This document shows, one piece after another, positions 19,101-28,100 of a DNA stretch of 64,000 bases (position 1 is the stretch's first letter; each line of letters starts with the position of its first letter). The notes below the pieces were generated by a model. It was not told the origin of the DNA. It saw only the letters and a list, made by a program, of their open reading frames with translations, and made no database searches. Made by a program: the position numbers and the translations under genes. Location of the stretch: the NCBI GenBank assembly GCA_001465115.1, contig CP013614.1, forward strand, positions 1 through 64,000. Reading direction: 5' to 3'. The stretch is from Enterococcus silesiacus (GTDB taxonomy: Bacteria; Bacillota; Bacilli; Lactobacillales; Enterococcaceae).

Positions 19101-22100
19101 GTTAGGTGGAGATTCTTTAAAAGCGGCAAGTCTAGCCTCTATAGTTGAGGACGAATATGGAATAAAACTTGAGATATCAGATATTTTTGATCATCCAAAA
19201 ATTGAAAAATTAGCTCAATTTTTAGAAAATAATTCCTCATCTGCTCAGGATTGTTCGGTGATAGAAGCAACGCAAAATTTACCGTACTATACTTTGTCGA
19301 CAGCCCAAAAAAGAATGTTTATGCTTCAAATGCTAGAAAAAGATACAACTTCATATAACCTATCATCAGCTACATTTATCTATGGAAATCTGGATCATGA
19401 AAAAGTAAATAAGGTTATTGCAGAGCTAATAAACCGCCATAGTATTTTAAAAACATCTTTTGAGATCAATGGCAGTTCAATTGTTCAGAAAGTAGCAACA
19501 AATGTATATACTCCATTTGTTTATCAAGATAATAGCCATCAAAATTTGTCAATTCAAGAAATGAATGAAAAAGGTTATTTGAAACGAGAGATAGACCAGT
19601 TTGTTCAGCCTTTTCAATTAAAAGAAGCCCCTTTGTTAAGGGCTAAATTAATTCAAGTAAATGCTAAAGAACAAATTTTGCTATTTGATGTGCATCACAT
19701 TGCAGCGGATGGAACATCAATGGAAATCATTGCAAAAGAGTTTAATCAGTTATATTTGGGAATACCACTTGAACAAGGTCTGCAGTACAAAGATTATGCT
19801 GTATGGGAAAAAGAAAATTTAATATCTGAAGAATTACAGAAACAAAAACACTTTTGGCTAAAACAATTAGAGGGAGATATTCCCGTTTTACAAATGCCTT
19901 TAGATTATGTAAGACCAGAAAAAAACACCTTTGGCGGCAATAGGTTTTATTTTATGATCAATCCAACACTGAGCGCTCAAATAAAAGAGTTTTCACAAAA
20001 AAATGGTGTGACGTTATATATTACTATGTTATGTGCTTGGTTTATATTGCTAGCTAAATACTCAGGACAAAAAGAACTAATTGTTGGCTCTCCTGTTTCA
20101 GGACGCTCGCAAAAGGATACTCGTAATATAGTGGGTATGTTTATAAATATGCTGCCGATAAAAGCGTCGATTGACTCAAATTTATCTTCTTTAGAAATGA
20201 TTAACCAAGTAAAAGAGCGAGTTTTAAATGCTTTTCAAAATCAAGACTATCCTTTTGATCAACTAGTAGAAGATCTTAATATTCCTAGAACCTTAAATAG
20301 AAATGCCGTTTTTGACGTTTGTTTTGATTTTCAAAATATGGATAAGAATGAATTAAAAGCTGAGGGTGCTCGTTTTGTTTCATATGATATGCCAATTGAG
20401 ACAACTTCTTATGATTTAGTCATGACCTGTCAGGAAAATATTGAACAAAACCAACTAGAAGGATTTGTTGATTATGCTACAGCACTATTTGCTGAATCTA
20501 CTATTCTGGAAATGGTTGCCAACTATGAGTATATCTTAGAACAGATAGTTTCTTCTCCTAAAGCACCTATCGAAACTTTAAAACGTTTTAGCAACCCACA
20601 TGAAGCCGGTATGAGCTCAATAAGTGCTATTTTTGAAAGTAAGGCTGCTAGAATCAAAGAAAAAGATGCGTTGATTTTGTCTAATGGGCGAAAAATCTCA
20701 TACGAAGAGTTTAATAGCAAGGCAAATCAATTAGCGCGAAAATTGAGAATATCCGGAATAAGCCAAGGGGATATGGTTGGTTTAATAGTAGGACGGGATG
20801 AATACTTGATGATTGCAATGGTTGCAGTACTTAAATTAGGCGCAGCTTATGTTCCAATAGATCCATCTTTTCCCAGAGAACGTATCGAGTATATGATAGA
20901 ACATAGTGAAACAAAGGTGATTATTAGTCGACGAGACATAATAGATGATCTAAAACTTGAAGTTGATTATTTAGATTATGAGCATGTAGAGACACTATCT
21001 GACTTTACTTGTGAAGCGGCTCAAAATCTATTAATTCAGGTATCGAACACCAGCCTTTGCTATGTGATTTACACTTCTGGAACTACAGGTAGACCAAAAG
21101 GTGTTATGGTTTCGCAGGCTTCCGTTTTGAATTTTATTCAAGATGTTGATGAGCAACATATTTTTGATAATGAAAACGACAAAGTATTTTCTCTAACAAC
21201 TAACTCATTCGACATTTTTGGATTTGAATCGCTAGTTTCTCTATGTTTAGGCCATACGGTTTATATCGCATCAGAAGAAGAGCAGTTAGATGCACGTTTA
21301 GCTGGTGAGAAGATCTTGAAATATCAATTAACACATATTTTAAGTACGGTTTCTAGAATTAAAGCAATGGTTGAAAATAAGCATTTCCAACCTGCTCTGA
21401 AACAGTTGACGTGTATTTTGAGTGGTGGTGAAAACTATCCACTATCACTGATGCATTTTTTACAAGAGAGTACTCAAGCTAGAATTTTTAATATGTATGG
21501 ACCTTCGGAGACAACTATTTGGTCAACTACAAAAGATCTTACTCATGCTACTCAAGTTACAATAGGCAAGCCAATCAAAAATACAGAAATTTTCATTTTG
21601 GATTCAGATAACAATAGTGTTGCGACTGGATTCTTTGGAGAGTTATGTATTAGCGGATCGGGCTTAGCTATAGGTTATAAAAATAACAAGGAAGAAAATG
21701 AGAAGCGATTTATAAGACTGAATGATAAAGCAAACACACGTATCTATAAAACTGGGGATCGTGCGCGGCTGTTAGAAAATGGAGAAATAGAGCTAGCAGG
21801 TCGATTAGATGAGCAAGTGAAAATCAGAGGATACCGAATTGAGCTAAGTGAGATCGAAAAACATCTTCAAGCGCATCCACTTATCAATCAAGTAGTCATT
21901 AAAGTCTTTGAAAATGATTTGGGCACAGAATATTTAGTCGCTTTTTATACAGTGAAAACAACTGATTTAGACGATTTAGACTTGAAATCTTGGTTAAAAA
22001 AATCTGTACCTGAATATATGTTGCCTGCAAAATATATCAACTTGAAAAAATTTCCTATATTACCTAATGGAAAAATTGATAAAAATCAACTAACTGTAAA

Positions 22101-25100
22101 ATCTACAATGGAGAATCTAAATGAGTTAAATCAAGTTCATTCGCTAAAAGAAAGTGTCATAGAGCGAAGTCAGATGGAAAATAATATTCGAATTATTTGG
22201 AAAGAAGTATTGAATCTTGAAACGGTTGGTTTGGAAGACAACTTTTTTGATTCAGGAGGTAGTTCACTTGGCTTGATGCTTGTAAATAATCAGCTTGTTG
22301 AAAAACTTAATTTAAATACTTCTTTGTTGGATTTATTTGAGCATCCAACAATCAACTCATTGGTTAATTTTCTTTATAGTTCAGAGTTGCAGGAAGAAAA
22401 AATGTTGATAATAGAAGAAAAGAAAGCTGATAGTTTTGACAACTCGGATAAGAGAAAAGAAGATATTGCAATTATCGGTATGTCTGGACATTTTCCAAAA
22501 GGAGAAACTATTCAGGAATTTTGGGAACAGTTAGTAAAAGGTGAAGAGATGTTGCATCATTTTACAGATGAAGAATTAAATGAAACAGGTATCTCTCAAA
22601 AGATGTATAAACAGAGTAACTATATCAATGCGAAAGGTTATCTCAAAGGAACAGAGTATTTTGATTCCCAGTTTTTTGGTTATAGTGAAAAAGAAGCTCG
22701 ATTGATGGATCCACAAATACGTATGTTACATGAAATCGTATGGCAAGCATTGGAATCTGCAGGCTATGATCCATTTCAGTATGAGGATAAAATTGGGCTG
22801 TTTTCTGGAAGTAGTACAAATGTTTCTTGGCTGTCTCAATTTTTTAAGGAACAACAAGATAGTATGTCAGGGTTTGAACTACTCACTTTGAATGACAAAG
22901 ACTTTTTTACTACAAAAGTCTCTTATAAATTAAATTTAAAAGGTCCGAGCATGAATATCCAAACAGCTTGCTCAACCTCACTTGTAGCAATACATCAAGC
23001 AAAAGAGTCTTTGCTCCGTGGAGAGTGTGAAATCGCGATTGCAGGAGGCGTATCTATTACGTATCCGCAAAAAGAAGGTTATTTATGGCAGCCTGGGATG
23101 ATTTTTTCTAGAGATGGACATTGTTGTCCATTTTCTGACAATGCGAGCGGCACTGTATCTGGAAATGGCGGCGGAGTGGTTGTTTTAAAACGATTGTCAG
23201 CAGCAGAAAAAGATGGCGACATGATTCACGCAGTGATTAAAGGCTCTGCAATTAATAATGATGGATTGCACAAAGTGGGGTATACGGCACCTAGTATTTC
23301 AGGGCAAAAGGAAGTTATCCAAACAGCTTTAGAGGATGCCAAGCTGAGCTCAGAACAAATAACTTATGTGGAAACACATGGTACAGGAACAGAGTTAGGG
23401 GATCCAATTGAATTTGAGGCGTTAAAACAAGCTTTTTCGACTTCAAAACGAAATTATTGTTCTTTAGGTGCAGTCAAAGCAAATATTGGACACTTGGATG
23501 CTGCAGCAGGCGTTGCAGGGTTTATTAAAACAGTTCTGGTATTGAAAAATAAAATTGTTCCGCCATTAATAAACTTTGAAAATGCAAATGAAAAAATCAG
23601 TTTCGAAGATAGTCCTTTTAAAGTGGATAAAACAAGTAGAAAGTTGAGCGATGTTGAGACAATTTATGCAGGAGTCAGCTCATTTGGAATAGGAGGAACG
23701 AATGTACACGTGGTAATTGGAAGTTATGATTCAAAAGAGAATGTGATGAATGAAGAAGAGAGAGAGTCAAAAGTTGAGTTGTTCACTTTTTCTGGAAAAA
23801 CGCCGGATAATATGAAAGCAAACCAACAATCTTTGTTTAATTATTTAAATAAGAATAAACAAGTATCAATTACTCAAGTTGCACAGCAATTACAAAAGAA
23901 AGCTGCATTCAATTACCGAGGATTTCAAATAATAAATGAGCACAAAGGGAGGATTACAACTTCTGAATTTGAATCAGCAGAAAAGGAAGAGAATATATCA
24001 AAATTGAATATTGTCTTACTAGAAGGAACAGTTCCTTGGAAAGAAATTACTCAATTTTTTGAAGAACAAAAGGAAAAACCATTTGGAAAAGTTTATTCGC
24101 AAGCCTTTCAAGAAATAATTCAGATTCAGGAACAAGAGAAGATAGAAAAAACAAATCGCCTACTTTCTTGGGCAGTTCAATATGCATTTTGTAAAGCTCT
24201 TCAAAAGTTAGGAATTCAAGGAAAGTATCATGCTTTTTCACCTGCTATGAATAATTTATGTGATGTTTTAAAAGGAAATTTGACTCTAAAAGAGTCATTA
24301 CTCAAACTGACGCAAGTAGAAGAAATAGGCAGTTTAACTGAATTAACTAGCAGTGAATTACCCCTAAATAGTTACTTCCTAGTTTTTGGGACAAAAGATG
24401 AATTTCTCTCATTGAGATTACCAAAAGAGGACGCTAAAAAGAGTTTAATTTTAAATGGAAATAAGAAATTCCAATCTATTTTTTACGAAATTATAGGAAA
24501 TTTGTGGATGATGGGTTACCCGATGAATTTCCAGCAATTACATGCAAGTGTCATGAATAATATAGAACTGCCCACATATTCTTTTAGTAAGATTGCTTAT
24601 CCTAATGATATTGTTTCATCTACTCATACAGAGTTTATTGAACAAAAAAGTATTGAAAGTAATAAGACAGATAGACCATTAACCGATATCTTACATGATA
24701 CGTGGAAGGAAGTTCTAGGAATTAACGACTGCCATGCAAAAGATGATTTCTTTGAGTTAGGTGGACATTCATTAAGTGCAATCATGCTGTGTTCTAGAAT
24801 CAATCAAGAAATGGCAATTGAGTTGACAGTGTCAGAAGTCTTTGATAATTCTGGATTTGAAGAGATGACAGCTTTTGTACAACAAAAATTAGATGGAGCA
24901 GCCGGCGCAGCTAAGGGGTTTGATCAAATAACCAAAGTTGAAGAGCAAATTTATTATGATGCAACTTATGCTCAAAAAAGAATGTACGCAGCACAAAAAG
25001 TGGAAGAAGAACGATTGGCCTACAATTTGGGTTCAGCTTATTACATCTATGGGGAGATAAAATTGGACCGTTTACAAGAAACTTTCCAACAGTTGGTTGA

Positions 25101-28100
25101 TCGGCATGAGTCTTTCAGAACTAGTTTTGCTATTGTCGATGGGGATTTAAAACAATTTATAGCCCCTAATTTAACCGTTAAATTAACTCAGGAATATATT
25201 CTAGAATCTGATATTGACCAAAAAGTTTCTGAGTTAATTGTGCCGTTTAAATTATCAACTGCACCGCTAATCAGAATGAACTTACTAAGTATATCGGAAC
25301 AAAAACATCTGTTAGTAATTGATATGCATCACATTATTTCTGATCAATCATCTATTCATGTATTGCTAAAAGAATTTCAATTACTATATCAAAATGAATC
25401 ACTCGCACCACTAGAAATACAATACAAAGATTTCGCTGTATGGCAAAAAAACTATTTAGATAGCGAAAATTATAGAAAAGATTTGGCATATTGGAAAAAA
25501 GAGCTATCTGGAGAACTAGAATCATTAGCCATTCCGTTTGATTTTAGGAGAACTATTGAAACAGACAGAGTGGGAAAAAATTTATTATTTGATTTTTCAG
25601 AAGAATTAAATTTGGGAATAAACAAATTTTCTAAAGAGAACGGTTTTACTCCTTATATGATAATTTTTAGTACACTACAACTTTTATTTTGGAAGTATAG
25701 CAGTCAAGAAGATTTTGTTTTAGGAACAGCAGTTTCTGGAAGAAGTCAGCCAATCTTGGAAGCAGTGGTTGGAATGTTTGTAAATACATTAGCAATTCGT
25801 AGCAAAATCAACTCATCTGCAACCGTAAATGAACATATGGAAGAGACGAAAAAAACATTATTGCAGTCTTTTAAACATCAAGACTGTCAGTTTGATTTGC
25901 TAGTTGAGGAACTGAAACTCAGAAAAACTGGCATTAGAAATCCTTTATTTGATATCATGATAAATTATATTAATATGGGGACTGATGAACTAGAGCTAGA
26001 GTCGATGGTACTAGAGCCATATGAGTTCGATAGCGTTGATAGCAAATTTGATCTGACGCTTACAATTATTGAAAAGTCAGGCCATTTTACTTTTGAAGCT
26101 GAATACGATAGCTCTTTGTTTAAAGAAGAAGCGATTTTCTTATTAGGAAAACGTTTCATATATTTATTAGAGCAAATGATAAAAAATACTTCGACTAAGT
26201 TAAACGAACTGTCTATAACTACTCCAGAAGATACCCAATTAATCAAGAGGATAAATGAAACACAGACAAAGGCACCAATAAAAAGAGCGATTATCTCGTT
26301 GATTGAAGAGTGGGCTCATAAAACACCTGATAAAGTAGCTCTTAGATACAAGGATAGGCAAATTTTTTATGGTGAACTTAATGAGCGAGCCAATCAATTC
26401 GCAAGGTTGTTGTTAAGTAAAGGAGTTAAAAAAGGCGATCGTATAGGCATACTGATTGAACGAGGACCACTCCAAATTATAAGTATTTTGGGCATTATTA
26501 AACTAGGTGGCGTTTATGTTCCCATTGATGTTGATTTTCCAAGAGAACGTATCACTCATATGCTTAAGGATAGCCAAGCAATAATGTGTATTACAAACAG
26601 CACCCAGGCTTCCAGACTTTCTGAATTTTCTTCCAGCATAATTATAGATGATGAAAAGGTATTAGAGTCTTTTGGAAATGAACCATTAAAGGAGATTAGT
26701 TTATCTGGTGATGATGATCTCTATGTCATATATACTTCTGGTTCATCAGGCTTGCCTAAGGGAGTGCTTGTTCAAAATAGAAGTGTTGTTCGAGTCGTCC
26801 ACGAGACAAATTATATCCAAATCGCATCGGAAGATGTCTTCTTACAACTTTCAAATTATGCTTTTGATGGCTCTGTTTTCGATATATTTGGTGCTTTGTC
26901 ACATGGAGCAACGTTAGTTTTGATTGATCAAAAAGAAACACTAGACATTCAAAGGCTTTCTCAGGTAATTAAAGAAAATCAGGTCACAGAATTTTTTATG
27001 ACTGCATCTTTGTTCAACATGTTTGTTGATTGGGAATTAGAGTCACTTCAGGGATTAAAATTTCTTTGTGTGGGTGGTGAAGCCCTTTCTGTAGATCATG
27101 TTAGAAGAGCACTAGATGTTTTAGATGATGAGAAATTAATCAATGGTTATGGTCCTACTGAAACGACAGTTTTTGCTTGTTGTCATAGAATTTCAACTGT
27201 TGAGGATAACCAAGAAATGATTCCAATTGGACGTCCTATTTCTAACACCAATTGCTATGTACTAGATTCGTTTAACAATATTTTACCTATGGGGATTGTT
27301 GGCGAATTATGTATTGGTGGTGTTGGTTTATCTTCCGGTTATTTGAATAGAGATGAACTTAGTAGGGAAAAATTTATTTCTATTGATGTTGATGGCGAGA
27401 AAATAAACGTATATAAAACTGGGGATTTAGCCTCATTTGATTCAAATGGTGTATTTAACTATCTAGGTAGAAATGATGAGCAAGTAAAAATCAGAGGATA
27501 TAGAATCGAGTTAGGAGAAGTCGAAGCTAAACTTAGAATGATTGATGGCATAAGTGATGTACGGGTTGTAACTGAAATAGATGCATACGGCAGCACTAAA
27601 CTAATTGCTTACTATATTGTTCAACCATCAATTCAAATAGAAAAAGAAACCATGATCTCCCTACTGAAAAAAACACTTCCGTATTATATGATTCCTTCTG
27701 ATTTTATTCGATTGGCATCATTTCCATTAACGCATAATGGAAAATTAGATAAGCAGAAAATTAAACAATCAAAAAGTATTTCAAGTGAACATACTCTAGA
27801 GCTTGTTGACAATTTAGTCTTCAAGGAGGAGCTAGGCACCTCAAATAATCATGAGATAAAAAAAGAATTAGTCTTAAGATTAATGAGGAAAGTTTTAGAC
27901 TATCCTGAATTAACTGAGACAGATGATTTCTTTGAATGCGGTGGAGAATCAATCAAAGCAATCTCATTGTCACAAGAACTTAAAAACAGTGGTTATCCAG
28001 TAAAGGTAAATGAAATATTCCAGTACTCTACAGTTAAGGATCTCCTAAAACTCCCTTGTTTTTTAGAGGAGAATAAATCAAAATTGCAGAATCTACCAGA

